DNA of 55,863 bases from Chromera velia (GCA_018398765.1 JAHBMJ010005419.1:1-55863); one strand, 5' to 3'; positions 10,499 to 22,866 are shown, counted from the first letter of the stretch. Notes: a model not told the origin generated them from the sequence alone. Numbers and translations: made by a program.

Positions 10499-13400
10499 TG
10501 TGTCTGTCTGTCTGTCTTTCTGTTTGTCTGTCTGTTTGTGTGTGTGTGTGTGTGTGTGTGCGTTTCCTTCCCTTAGAATCTCGGTCCCCTCCCTCTTTTC
10601 TTTTGTTCATTCATTCGTTCAGGTGTCGGAAAACCCGCCCAGGAAAGATTGCTGTTCAGGATGCCCTCGAAGAATCGGGCCAGACCTCCGACCACCCTGA
10701 CTGGGACGAGGCCATTCACAGAGAGAACATGTCTGAGGCTGCTGCAGCAGAGACAGAAGAGAAGGAGGAACCAAAAACGAAGAAGGGAAAGGCACTTAGC
10801 AAGGAAACAAAGAAAAAGGAAAAGGGGGGGAAGCAAAAAGAGAAAGCAAAGGAGAAGGGGGGCGACTGGAGAGAAGTCCGGTCCGCTCCCTCCTCTCCGT
10901 CCCCCTCCCGCCAACAGCCCCAATCCAAGTCAAAGTCAAGTTCGGGAAGCAGTGAGAGTTCGTCAAGTGGGAGTGAGGACAGCAGCAGTAGTAGCAGTGA
11001 CAGTGACAGCAGCAGCAGCAGCAGTAGTAGCGGCGAGTCATCGGATGAAGAAGAAGTTTCAGAGAGAGTTGACAAAAAGAGAAAGCACGAAAAGGATGAT
11101 GAAGGGAGCAGTAAGAAGGCGAAACGGAAGACTGTGAAGGAGAGACAGTCACAGTCACAGAAAGGGAAACGAAACGTGGAGAACGATCATGAAGCGGAAA
11201 CATCCTCTTCATCTTCATCCGCAGCAGCAGCAGCAGCAGCTGCCGTTGGGGCCTCCCGTCCGAAGCGGGGGGCTGCTCAGGCACAGGAAGGAGAGGACGA
11301 GAATGCCGCAGGGCTCCCCTCCGAGTTCCTCGGTTTCTCTGCAGGGGAAGCTATGGCAGCCGTGTGTGCTGAAGATGAGGCCGAGCTAAAACGGCAGAAA
11401 AAGCTCAAGAGGGAACAGAAGGCGGCAGAGGAGGCGGAGCAACGAGTCAATGCGAGGGGAGGGGTGTCTGTCTGTCTGTCTCTCTCTTTTCTTCTTCTCT
11501 AGTTGTCCTCTTCCTGTGTGCGTGTGCGCTGGATGCAGCTTTCTGCCTGCCTCCTGCCTCTCTCATTTCATGACCTTGGGAAATCGGGAGTTGACCTCTT
11601 TCCGTTTCCTTCCACTCTTTCGTCCTCGCCTCTCCCTTCTCTTCCTGCCTGACTTTGGCGCTCACTTCTTCCCTGCTTGACGTTTCTGTTTCTGCCTCAC
11701 TTCTTCTCTGCTTGACGTTTCTGTTTCTGCCTCACTTCTTCTCTGCTTGACGTTTCTGTTTCTGCCTCTGCTTGACGTTTCTGTTTCTGCCTGTTGACTT
11801 TCCCCCGGCCTCCCCCCTTCCCTTACTTGCAAGCAGCGTGCTCTGACAGCGGAGTATCTCCATAGGTTGTTGTTGGAGAAGCGGAAGGAGGACGCAAAGG
11901 GAGGGAGGCTGAGAGTGTCCAAGGTCTCTGCAGTGCTCGTACGACAGACAAACAGACTCAAACAGTGGAAGTCAGCCCCGACTCACCCTCGGTCTTTTTT
12001 ATTTCGTTCCTGCCTGCTTGCTTTCTTCCTTTCTATGCTTCCTATTTAGAATTTCTATCCTCTCTCTCTCCCTCTCCCCCCCTGTCTTTCTGGCTGGATT
12101 TTTCATGGGGAGGAGCGCCAGCCTCCTTCCTTGAAGCCACAGCAGGTTTGCTGCCTCGATCTTGGTGTTTTTTTTCCATTGCAGAGAGGACAGCCACGTC
12201 TCTCGGCAGTGGTCTCTCTCTGAGTATGTCCGTATGCACTCGGTGGCCTGTCTGCAGATAAAGAGGAAAACGGGGAGGAAACTACCCGCTCTACTTATAG
12301 CCAAATCTCTGTGTGTACCCTTTCTCTTTGGGCATTTCGTCTCTCACTGCGTGCAGGAACATGGTGGATGCAGAGTCCCAAAAAATACGCAAATGGTCAG
12401 TCTCGCCAGAAAAAGTGAAACGAGCAGTAGAAGCATGCCCCGCGAACACCCCGAAAGGGGGAAGAAAGGCCTTTTATTCGACCCTCAAGAGAAAAAAAAG
12501 ACTTGGCCGGTTCGGAGAAGCTGAGAGATATGAAGTGATGAGGAAGAGCAGAGAAGAGGGAAGGAAAGAGACCCTGGAACAGAGCAGAGAAAGTGAGCAC
12601 CGAAGAGATAGAGCATCGCTCACACGCACATCCTCAGCCCGCGTGTCTCTCTTCTCTTGTCGTCGTCCATTCCTGTCGACCCTCTCCTGACGGCTCATGC
12701 AGCTACCCACCATCACGAGCCTCCTCATGAATTCTCCCAACGTGAATGTTCATTCCCGCCCCGTGTGTGCCTTCTTAGTCGATGGATGCATCGATGAATC
12801 AAATCCATCCTGCAGGTCCATCAGCGAGAGACGGCAGGCGAGTCTGCAGGCAGCTCTGAGATCGCTGAAATCTCACGTCACGCAACGACTGGCTGCAGAG
12901 ACTGTTGCGTACCTCCGCATCGCTGGTAGGTCGGTCGGTCGGCCTGTGCGGATAACGAGAAGTTTTACGTCTTGAGTCATTCATCCGTCCACAAGCCATC
13001 TCGGCATCCGCAACCCCATGCATGCATTCCTTCATTTGCTGGACGTTCTTCCTGTGAGTTTTTGCGTCTTTTCACAAGTATGTTTCTTAGTGGGTTCACT
13101 TGAGTCCATCACTTCACTTCATGCATCCACAATTAAGCATATGTAAACTTGCCCTCTCTGCAGGGCTCTCAGAGCTGGAGGCTCCGGACCCGTCTGACCT
13201 GAAGGACATCCAGAGAAGGGGGAAGCCTGAGGAATTCGAGAAGAAGGCTACGGCAGCTGTATATATGGTCGGTTTTATTTGATTTTTTTGTTGGCCGTGT
13301 CTTCGGTCTCTCAGTCTGTCAGGGTGGTCAGTTGGGCCTTCGGCCATTCTCCCTCTGTGCGTATCTATCTCTGGGCGGTTTTCTCTCATTTTCTTTGATG

Positions 13401-16057
13401 CCTCTGGAGGTACTCTCCTCGTCTGGTTCAACCTGAGCAGGGTTTTCTTGGGGGATTCATACGGTGTTGGTTTGGGGAACTTGTTTTTGATTTGCCCGGA
13501 GCATTCAAGAAAGAAACATCCAAGAAAGAAACCATGGGAAAAATAGTTGGAGTGATGAAAGGTTGCCCCAGACTTCTGAGGTTCTTGTGCCCTGTCTTCA
13601 TTGTGGAGGCAGGTCTGGTGGCTTGTCTGTTCGCGACGTGTTTCCTCTCTTTGTCGATGCCTTCTTGTCTTGTGCTCTGATCGACTGATGATTGGACAGA
13701 AGGACAGACAGTTGCACAGTTGAAGCTTTGAATGCACGGGTGAATGGCTGCAGATTTTGGAGAGCCCCCCTGAGTTTGTGAAGACAGAGGAGAGACCGAA
13801 GGAACTCGAGGAGATCTTAAAAAAGGAGTCCTGCTACCTCCCCTTGTTTTCGGTGGAGCCTCTGAGAATGCAGAACTCCTGGGCGCTCCACCAGATCCTC
13901 GAGAAGGGGCGTCAACTGCCGAGACCGGGCACCCCCGAGTTCCCTTTGGAAGCAGTGGCAGGACAGGTCTCGAGGGGCGGGGCGGGGGGGAAGAAGGAAA
14001 GAGAGAGAGAAAGAGAAAGGGCGGCAGCAGAGGCGGAAAAGGAAAGAGAGAGGGAGAAAGAAAAGGCGAGAGCAGGGGAGAGAAAATCCTCAAGTGCAAG
14101 TTTGAGTGCGGGAGCGAATGGAAGGGGGGCGGGGGGGACAGAAAAGGGGACACAGAAAATGGGAGCTTCCAGCCATGCCGCCACCGCTCCTCCACCCATC
14201 CCGCCTGACAACGGAGCTGAGGATCCACCCGCCTCGGTTGGTTGGTCCTTTTCTTAATTCCTCTTTTTCTGAATTCTCTGCAATTAGTTTTGTGTGCGTG
14301 GATGGAGGGCTTGTAAATCTCATTTGATCCTATTTGTGGCAGTGTTGTGAGACTCTTTTCCTTTTTTGTTTTTTTCTTCGAGGTCCTCCTTGGCTGGCTC
14401 CTCAATTTTCAATCCAATTTTGCTCCTTTTGGGACAGGCGCGTCCATGTGCTTCCCTCTCTCTGTCCGTCTCTCTCACACTGAGTGTGTGAGAGAGAGGA
14501 GAGGGAGATAAGAATGGAGAAAGAGAGAGATATAGCATGTGTATGTATCCTTCTCTCTCTCTATCGTTTAAGCTGACACAGAGGCGGACGAAGAATCTCC
14601 AAGTCTCACCCACCCCTGGGGTGACCCTCAACTTCGTTCTTTCCTTCCTTCCTTCCTTCCTTCCTGCAGGACCAAGCAGGGGCGCCTCCCTGGAGGGCCC
14701 CCTTGCCCCCCCCTGGTTTTGGAAACGCGGGCAGGGGCCCTTCCCCCGTCGAAAAAGACCTCAGGGGGGGTATCCCAGTCAATCGCAGTGCGCTGGTCTC
14801 ACGGTCGCCTGCTGCGAAGGGCCCCGGGAGCATGCCGGGGTCTGCTGACCTCTCAGGAGCGGGCACGGGCCCGGGCCCCGGCATTTCAGCAGCAGGTGGG
14901 GTCTCTTCGTCTCAGCAACAGGCCGAGCAGGAGTCCCGGCCCTGGTCCCGAGGCCGGTCTCTCTACGAGACCCTCGCTCCGTCGCCTTCAGGTCAGTGAG
15001 AGAGAGAGAGAAGGAGATGGACTAGTGAATGAATGCGTTGGTGTGCGGGACTCCTTTTTCTACGAAGTCTCTTGTTCTCGTTTGCCTTCCGATGTCGGCC
15101 GTTGCTCATCACAGACGAAAGAGAGGACGATTGGAAGGTGTTTGGGGATGATTAAAGAAATAAAGGCGGGCACATTAACCTTCATGTGTTGCATCATGTA
15201 TGAGAGCAGCAGCGGCACAAGCGGCCCCTCCCACGGGACCCCCTCTGCCGACCTCTTCAGGCACGCCGACAGAAAGTGCGAGTGGGGGGTTGTCGATGGA
15301 CGGAGGACTTGCGGGGAAGCTCGCAGCGTTGCGCAGCATTATTTCGGCAGGTGAAAGCGGGGGGGGGAGTGAGGGGGCAGGGCTGACTGCCGTCTCGAGA
15401 CCGCCTCCCCCTCTGACTGGAGGGAGGGGGCACGGGGCAGGAATGGGAATCGGAGGGGGGGGACTGCCTCAGCGTCCTCAGAGAGCACGAGACAGGGACA
15501 TAGAGAGAATGGCAGAGGAAGAGAGAGAGCGGGGGGAGAGGCAAAGAAGTATGGGGGGAACTACCGCTGCGCCAACCGCTTTGAGCGCGGCACCAGCATC
15601 CTTTCCCCCGGTAGCAGCGGGAGCACGGCCTTGGGGGGCCTCTCGGGAAGTTCAGCCGGTTGGGCACTCTCCGTCTCTGTACAGCCAGACGACGACAAGG
15701 GAAAGGGAACCGCTTCTCCAGCATCAAGGGGGGGGACGGGGGGTTGACGCTTTCTTTTCGGGGGGGGCACAGGCGCCTCCCGCCCCGCCTGTGGATACTT
15801 ACAGGGCTGCCGCCCCGAATCCCTGGACCACCTCACAACACCCGCCTCCGCCCCCAGGAATGGGGCTCCCGTCTGCGGGTGCCCCAGCGGCTCCGTGGGC
15901 AGCAGAGCCTCTGGTGCCACCACCCGGCTTTGCGGCTCCTGTTGAGAGTGGAGGGGAAATTCAGGTTGATACTGAAATGGGGGAGGGGGGGCTTCAGGTC
16001 GACATTGATGAGGGTGAGATTGACTTTGATGAACTCCGAAGAATGTTGCAGCCGTGA
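9050..16057 (+). CDS. PWWP-domain chromatin protein with acidic/Ser-rich linker and Pro/Gly-rich tail
   Basis: Supported exons: 9050-9132, 9630-9771, 10060-10148, 10236-10345, 10623-11445, 11837-11970, 12185-12211, 12357-12395, 12816-12925, 13164-13267, 13754-14236, 14670-14991, 15261-16057, for a protein of about 1,090 residues. Joining exons 1 and 2 creates a literal PWWP core, YKYQKFPWWPGVVVDPN, followed by EGAIHLVGRVLSLGDYYYAW. PWWP domains bind methylated histone H3 (such as H3K36me) and DNA. Exon 5 encodes Lys/Glu-rich and poly-Ser/Asp stretches typical of nuclear linkers. A helical segment follows (SLQAALRSLKSHVTQRL); its place after PWWP recalls the integrase-binding domain of LEDGF/HRP2, but that is only a possibility. 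The tail is Pro/Gly-rich and ends in an acidic GEIDFDELRRML. The join between 10148 and 10236 is out of phase by one base, so one boundary there is wrong or the assembly has an indel. All other joins keep phase. Confidence 0.8.
10431..10560. repeat. Compound pyrimidine/GT microsatellite in a PWWP-gene intron
   Basis: Runs of CCCT, CT, GT and GTCT with one N at 10438, upstream of the exon that begins at 10623. The sense strand is pyrimidine- and GT-rich. Confidence 0.95.
11678..11802. repeat. 35-bp minisatellite in a PWWP-gene intron
   Basis: Four copies of a unit starting CTTGACGTTTCTGTTTCTGC. Full units are 35 bp and the last is a 25-bp shortened copy. It lies in the intron between the exons ending at 11445 and starting at 11837. 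Confidence 0.85.
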
Positions 16058-17347
16058 TCTGAGCCTTTCAAGGTTTGATTAACAGCACGTGTGAACCCCA
16101 ATTGGCAATCGCAGTCCCACAGGTTTTATGAGCTGCTAGGCAGGCTGTGTGGAAAATTGCCCTTGTGGTTTTAACACTGGTTTAAGTGTACGCCACCCTA
16201 GACGCCACCCGGGTATTATGATGAGGGATACAGCATCTTGATTCTTGAAAAATAAGGACGGGAAACTTAAGTAGCGAAGTAAGTTCAAGTAACATCGAAG
16301 TGACTGAAAGTTTGTTTTTCAGATCAAAAAATTAGCTATAGAAAATCAGTTGTTATATATTATATAGACCCATGCAAACTTGCAGCTCTATGCTTGCAGC
16401 TACATGTCTAACTACATGTAGCTTCAACAATACGTAAATCTAGACATAAATGAGAGACGTAAATCTGTTTTAATCTGTTTTATCCTAGGTTTTAATACTG
16501 TTTTATCTATGAACTTTAAAGCTAGCTATAAAGCCTACTATAAAGCTTGCCTGAGTAACCAGGGAGGCAGGGACCGTGACCTGGATGTTACCCTAGATGC
16601 TATAGAGCATGATCGATCGTTGGAAAAAAAGAACAACTGAGAAACTTAAAGTTTTAAATTTCTGACCTCCCTGTATGAACCTATTAAAGTACCACTTAAA
16701 AGTTTAAGCCACATTTTTTGATAATTAAGGTAGCCACATGCGCGGCTAGAGGCGCGGATCGTTTACGGTGCTTTGAAAACCTAATCCGCACTGTGACCCG
16801 CACATCTGGACAGTGACTTGACTATCACTGCCGCACTAACATGCGCGGATGGTCTCTTAAAAAACACTAGGAAAAACGATCATTTTAACGATACTACAGA
16901 TATATGGATTTAATAGTATCTTGATTATACTATTTCTAGTACTATTCTAGCTTATTATTATGGCTTAGCTAGGCCCCAGGCTAGGCCTATCATCATCATC
17001 ATACGCCATCGGCCTATAAATAGGCGTTTAGCGTTCGGCAGCAACGCACGAGGCAGTTCGGTTCTTTATAACAGCAGTTCACTTTGATTTATACTTAATT
17101 CAAACTAGGATGCTTCTTTTCTAACCCTAGTTCTATAGCCTAAATATGGCAATTAAACGAATTATGCCCTACATAGATGATAGATTATGCCATTGCATGA
17201 AATTCAATGTTTAATTCATGTAAAAGGGACCGGCACCACAATGGCGTGAATGTGTACTCAACACTGAGAGTATGCTTGAACATCATCACCCAGCATGCAT
17301 TATAATTCGCTCTTCACGCTTTGCATAACAATAAAGTCTAAGCAAAA
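16058..17347. other. AT-rich intergenic DNA, no gene seen
   Basis: After the PWWP stop the sequence becomes AT-rich, with many in-frame stops on both strands and a short ATC run near 16992. I see no splice-bounded open frame and no tRNA-like fold. Confidence 0.6.
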
Positions 17348-19300
17348 ATGCCAACGGCGCAAGGCAAACTAGAAGGCAAACTGCATACATCATTGAGACA
17401 ACACCAGAACCCCAAAGGAAGAAAAGAAGAAAGAACGGTCCACCGTATGACCGCTTGCCGATCCACCGTATGGCGGCAGGTCTCTCACGCTCTCTTTCCT
17501 CGACAGCAACGAAAGTTGAGGGGGCTTACCGAAACATCCCTGGTCAGGGGACTTCATAACGGTGGTGCGGACCCGCATTGCTGACCGCGCAAGGCACAAG
17601 GCACTCGGAGTGGCACTTTGACCCCACCCTCATCACTACGCAGCGAGCCACCTGCCGGCATAGCGTATGTGTACCAGTCATGCCATAACCCTTGCATGAA
17701 GAGTCAGGCATACCGGCAACATACAACTCGAAGAACCAACACGTATAGGAGACATATGGCCAACGATACCATGCTCACCCTCAAACGTTCGCGCTGTTGT
17801 CCTGGGGTCCTCAAGAGCGTGAGAAGACCGAAAAGAAGAAAGAAAGGGGAACTGACGCGTCTCTCTCTAAGCAAGACACGATCCTCTGGGCTGTTGCATG
17901 CGCACGGACGGAAGGACGGACGATCAATCGAGGTGTATGCCGAGAGAAAGGGGGAGCACAACTGCATGCGAAGGGACCGAGGAACAAAAGAACCCAACCA
18001 AACTTGAGAGGAACAGAGCGGGGCTTCCGTTCGGTCGCATGCCCTTCGATCGGTTCTCTCTTCATTTCTTCGATCACAGTCATGCAGTCCAAGCCTTGCC
18101 GGAGACCACCGAAGGTCTTCTTGAAGTTCTTCCACTCGATGACCTTCAAGTTGAAGAAAGGACAGCGGCAGCGGAAATGAGGACGCCGCGATGCCGTGCA
18201 CGATGTCCAGTTGATCCAACTCCAACGAGACATCTCTAAGTTCTCCTCTCTCTCTGTCAGTCACTTGAAGAACCGAACGGAGTCCAGAAAGGAGACGGGT
18301 GCGAGGAGTGCACGGCAAGGTCCCTGAAGTGTCTCTCGATCCTACAACGGGTACGCGTCGTCGTCTGCTTACACCATTCGAACTGAAGAGAAAGCCAAGG
18401 AAGGAGTTCAAGCACCTCAAAGATCGGTTGGTTATGTTCACGAAAAAGAACAGGTAGGCAGTGTCGGCACTCCTCGGCTTTCTCGTTCTTGACCGTCTCC
18501 GGGCACCTCCCTGCATGATGATGGCCGCGTTGTTCTCTTCGTGGTTCACATACGCATGCCTCGTTGACAGTCCGTCCTCGAGCCGCTGCAAGCCGGAAAC
18601 GGGGAAACGAAAGAGGCACAGGTTGGAGGAGACAGTAACTGCGACTTGAAACAAGAGACACTAGAGATGCCCATCGGGGCAGGAACACAGAAAAAGCCCT
18701 CCAGAAAGCCAATGTGATCACTCAGCCTTTTGTGTCTCAAACGGCAGAAGTCCAAACGAGCCATGGTTTAGATTGGAGACAGAGGAGACAAGAAAGAGAG
18801 GAAAGGAAGCTGTTGACCCACCCGCAGGGCTCTCCGTCATTCTTCCTTGGGATGAGACCAGCACGTTCCTGCTCTTCATAGAGGGCTCAGGAATCGTTCT
18901 GCATCTCCTCCTGCACGTGCTTGGAGGCAGACTGAGCAGATGGAGCGAAGAGACTCCAGCGCATTCATTCTTGTTCACCGATCACGTCTCAACGCCATGG
19001 GACGTACGTCATGACCTCGTTGGACACGATGGAAGGACAGGCCCTGGAGTCGTCCTGCTGCGTCTCATGGCTGGTGATGCCGCGAGAGCGAATGTCCTTC
19101 ACAGGGACAGGGAAATGAAATTTGAGAGGAGACAAGAGACTGCGAATCGTTGCAGTAAGGGCGTTTCAAGAATCGCAAGGAAATGATTGAATGAGCGCTT
19201 GGTTGCTTCGCGTTGCCTCCCCGTAGCAATCCTTTGCGCTCTTTTGCCTTTCTTCTTTGAAGGAGTGTGGTTTTGATCACCTCTTTCATCCTCTTTCTCT
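17348..19300. other. Unresolved gene-like region, possibly decayed coding sequence
   Basis: Composition returns to that of the coding regions and open frames appear on both strands, but no frame wins. On the minus strand, 17704-18654 is open for 316 codons, and overlapping minus frames carry protein-like segments such as NLKVIEWKNFKKTFGG near 18140 and EVLELLPWLSLQFEW near 18400. Near 18900-18950 the minus frame reads ASKHVQEEMQNDS, stops, and continues as ALYEEQERAGLIPRKNDGE, so an in-frame stop may interrupt an old gene. On the plus strand, 18773-19186 is open for 137 codons. I recognise no family. It could be a decayed gene, an old mobile-element remnant, or a real gene whose exons I cannot place. 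Confidence 0.25.
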
Positions 19301-19751
19301 CAGAACTGATTGCGCGCGAAAAAAAAGTGTTTTTTTTTTTCAAAAATTAATTTTTTCGTCGGATTACGGCGTGCGAACAGGTCGGAAAAGGGAATTTTCC
19401 GGTCAAAAAGAATGAAGAAGAGCCCCCCCAGCTGACTTTTACGGGTCCACAAAGTTTTTTTTTGGTTTTTGTTGCACACACATGCACCTTCAAGATACCT
19501 TCAAGCTGCCACAAAATTCAATTCAACCCATGCACTCCAAGAATCGACGAACCCTCAAGAAGAAGACCGAGAACCGGCGTGACTCTGACACCGTGACTCA
19601 GTCTGATGACGCCTGTGGAAGTGTGAAAGGATACATATTCTCGGCCTCCGGATCGAGTCCGACATCTCTTCCTTCTTGTTTGTTTTGAGATCTCAAGAGA
19701 CTCCATTCCTTCTTCTTCTCGGTTCCCTCTGCGTGCTCTTTTGTCTCAATC

Positions 19752-22400
19752 ATGACCATGGAGGAGTTTGGGTTTGGTGATAAAGGCAGGGCCAAGCTGA
19801 AGGCGGAGATCTCAGCTCTTTGCAAGAACAACGCCGCCTTGAAGGACAAAGTGACCGCAATCGGGGTACTCAAGAGTGCCACGAAAACTCAATTGAAGCT
19901 CATGGGAGAGGTGAGCTGAAATGGAAGAAGCAAAAAGCAACATCCTCCGCCTCTGCGAAACTAGGTCCTCACGTTGCGTTCTCCCAGACTGCTTTTCCTG
20001 CGCTGAGTTTCCCTCTGTTTCATTTCTCGTCATGGTGCTCGCAGTTCTCCTGAATTTCCCGTCCATTCCTTGGTGTCTCTTAGGCCGTCTCCTTTTCCTC
20101 GCGCGTCTTCGCTCTCTTTCGGAGGCTCTGGCTTCTTTTTTCCTATCGATTCTCTTTCGACTGCATTCTTGCAGGCATGTGGACTGCACAGACGGATGGA
20201 GCAGCTGCAGGATGAATTCCGCCAGAGAAGAGACCGGGGGAGAGCGTCTGACTCACGGTTGGGCATGGAGCATCGCGAGGAAGGAGAGGAGGAGCTGGAG
20301 CTTCAGGAGGAAGCGGAAGAGGGGGCAAAGGAAGGAGAAGAGGAAGAAGAGGAAGAGGAGGAAGAGGAATCGGATGAAGACTCGAGGTCTCACAAGTCAG
20401 CTGCCAATCGACAGTTTCCCACACACATTTTGTGGCCCGGGGGGCTTGCTTACTTCTCTGGTTGTCCGCTTCTGTCTTGCTGTCTGTCTTTGCTTCCTAG
20501 CTTTCTTTCTTCCGACCTGACCAGTTACTGACTTTCCCTCCAGCTACCGCCGCCGCCGCCGCCGCCGCCCGACAAATGCCAGCTCTGGATCTTCTTTGCA
20601 GGTTGGTCTAACCCGAATTCTGCGCGTGCCTTTCCACTGCACTTTGGCTCTTTGCTTGCTGTGCGGACTCTTCCTCTAGGCGAGAGCTCAGCAGAAAGTC
20701 CTCTGCACACATGTGATGCAAGCTTTTGTGTGGTTCCTTCTGTTGTCTGCCGGGGGCAGAAAAAAACATCAAAAGATTGCATGAAAAGTTACTGCTTACC
20801 GGCTCGCAGCCCTCGTGCTGGTTGCTCTGGCCTTGTACACAATACACTGCCAGGAAACTGTACGGATGAGTGGCGATTCTTTCCGTCGATCTGCATGCGT
20901 ACATTCATTCGGTCTAGCTGACTTTCGGAGTGCGTCTTGTAGAGCTCGGATGTCTGATGTCGCTCTCTCTTTCTTTTTTCAGCTGTTTCGTATGTGTGTT
21001 GGTGCGTGGCAATAACTTACATCCCACCCTCTTCTTTCTGCGCCCCCCGCATGCATGGCTTCACACTCCGAGTCGGATTTCTGTTGGCGAATACGAGGTT
21101 GGGGGGAAGCGAAAGCAACGACTCGCTACAGGAGAGCGCTCGATCTGGAACCTCTCTGCCGGTTGGTCTAACCCGAATTCTGCGCGTGCCTTTCCACTGC
21201 ACTTTGGCTCTTTGCTTGCTGTGCAGACTCTTCCTCTAGGCGAGAGCTCAGCAGAAAGTCCTCTGCACGGATGTGATGCAAGCTTTTGTGTAGTTCCTTC
21301 TGTTGTCTGCCGGGGGCAGAAAAAAACATCAAAAGATTGCATGAAAAGTTACTGCTTACCGGCTCGCAGCCCTCGTGCTGGTTGCTCTGGCCTTGTACAC
21401 AATACTATGCCAGGAAACTGTACGGATGAGTGGCGATTCTTTCGATCCATCTAGCTGCATGACTGTCGGAGTGCGTCTTGTAGAGCTCGGGTGTCTGATG
21501 TCGCTCTCTCTTTCTTCTTTTCGCCCCTCATGCATGCCTCCTTACACGATTCGTGCATGGGTGCGTGGCAATAACTCACACGCCCTTGTTTCCCTGCCCC
21601 CTCCGCATGCTTCTCTACTGAACTGGAATGCTATGGGCCATCGTGAGCTTGGATCGAGGGGGCTGATGGAACGAGAGGGCCTCCCGAAAGGCGGCGGCGG
21701 TGTGGTGGCGTGGGCCTTCTTTCTTGCTTGCTCCTCTATCTGTCTTCCTTCTTGACTCTCCTAGCTCCTCAACATGTATTTCTGCTCTCCCCCGGGGAAC
21801 GCCCCTCTTCGAACTTCTCTCTCTTCTCAAAGGCTCGATCGATCTGTCTGAACAGAAATTCAAACGCACTGGCTGTCGGACTGTGGCACTGGCTGGCTGC
21901 AACTTTTTGTGTTGCAGTGGGTGAATATGAGTGCCCCTGCAGGAAACCCCGCACCGAAGAAGTCCTCGACAGCTCTCTCAGGCTGCCTCCGTCCATCCTC
22001 TTTCCTTCGGGCTCAGTGGTGTCAATCAAGGATCCGACTGGGTGGGTGAGTGGGTGTTCTTTTCTCTGGCTGGCTGTCGTGGAAGCTGTCTCTTTGTTTC
22101 TGCGCTCGCCTCGTCTGAGACTCTTCAATCATTTGTCAGTTTATTCTGTATTGATGCAACTTAACTCCCACATCAATCTGGGGCGTCTTTCATAAAAAGG
22201 ATTCTGCTGTAGCGAGGGGCCATGCTGTTGATGCAAAGCTTTGCGGACCCCCCAGGCCGACACTTTTGCTAGCACGTCTCCATCATTTGAATCGGATTCC
22301 GTGTCGAAAACATTAAATTTACTTGCAGATTCACGCTGGCAGTCGAGACCTCCCGCGGGTGGGAGTCTACTGAGTCGGCCTCCTCTCCCGTGGACTGACT
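19752..22400 (+). CDS. Acidic coiled-coil protein of unknown function, 3-prime end lost near a gap
   Basis: Exons placed: 19752-19910, 20175-20386, 20544-20601, 21132-21161, about 21918-22045, and a last piece from 22329. The first starts MTMEEFGFGDKGRAKLKAE and looks helical. The second has a coiled coil (RMEQLQDEFRQRRDRGRAS) followed by a run of more than 20 mostly Glu residues. The third encodes eight Arg residues from CGC repeats, then SSGSSLQ. The fourth (ESARSGTSLP, 30 nt) lies in a duplicated segment and looks like a copy of the end of the third. Phases agree through the fifth exon. The 3-prime end runs to or just short of the N gap at 22402. Charge and coiled coil suggest a nuclear or scaffold protein, but no family is recognised. 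An alternative start is the ATG at 19758. Confidence 0.55.
20601..21620. repeat. Tandem segmental duplication, offset 560 bp
   Basis: The sequence from 20601 to about 21065 recurs from 21161 to about 21620. The first 290 bases or so are nearly identical (I see only a few substitutions), then the copies diverge with indels. Homology starts just inside the upstream exon, so the end of exon 20544-20601 and its donor were copied to make exon 21132-21161. Confidence 0.9.
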
Positions 22401-22401
22401 G

Positions 22402-22524
22402 NNNNNNNNNNNNNNNNNNNNNNNNNNNNNNNNNNNNNNNNNNNNNNNNNNNNNNNNNNNNNNNNNNNNNNNNNNNNNNNNNNNNNNNNNNNNNNNNNNN
22501 NNNNNNNNNNNNNNNNNNNNNNNN
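22402..22524. other. Assembly gap of 123 N
   Basis: A run of N is followed by 17 G residues at 22525-22541. A homopolymer or G-quadruplex-like tract probably stopped sequencing. It interrupts the end of the coiled-coil gene. Confidence 0.99.
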
Positions 22525-22603
22525 GGGGGGGGGGGGGGGGGATTCCCGGGAGAAGGAGAGAGAAAGAACAAGCTTCCTTCTTTCGGATGGAATAATGGGT
22601 GGA

Positions 22604-22824
22604 TGGATCAGAAATGGATGGATGGATCAAGAGATGGACGGATGGATGGATTGAGAGATGGACGGATGGATGGATTGAGAGATGAACGGGTGGATGGATC
22701 GAGAGATGGACGGATGGATGGATTGAGAGATGGACGGATGGATGGATTGAGAGATGGACGGATGGATGGATTGAGAGATGGACGGATGGATGGATCGAGA
22801 GATGGACGGATGGATGGATTGAGA

Positions 22825-22857
<33 letters not shown>

Positions 22858-22866
22858 ATGGATGGA
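22604..22866. repeat. 24-bp minisatellite grading into (GGAT)n
   Basis: About nine copies of a 24-bp unit, GATGGACGGATGGATGGATT then GAGA, with T/C and A/C variants, ending in pure GGAT units. Its translations (DGRMDGLR in one frame, SIHPSISQ on the other strand) are by-products. I see no sign that it is coding. Confidence 0.95.

Noticed and set aside
16058..17347. tRNA or other RNA gene
   Set aside because: I looked for acceptor stems and A/B-box-like patterns and saw none; a covariance search would be needed to be sure.
22604..22866. CRISPR-like array
   Set aside because: Units are contiguous with no unique spacers, and the genome is eukaryotic.
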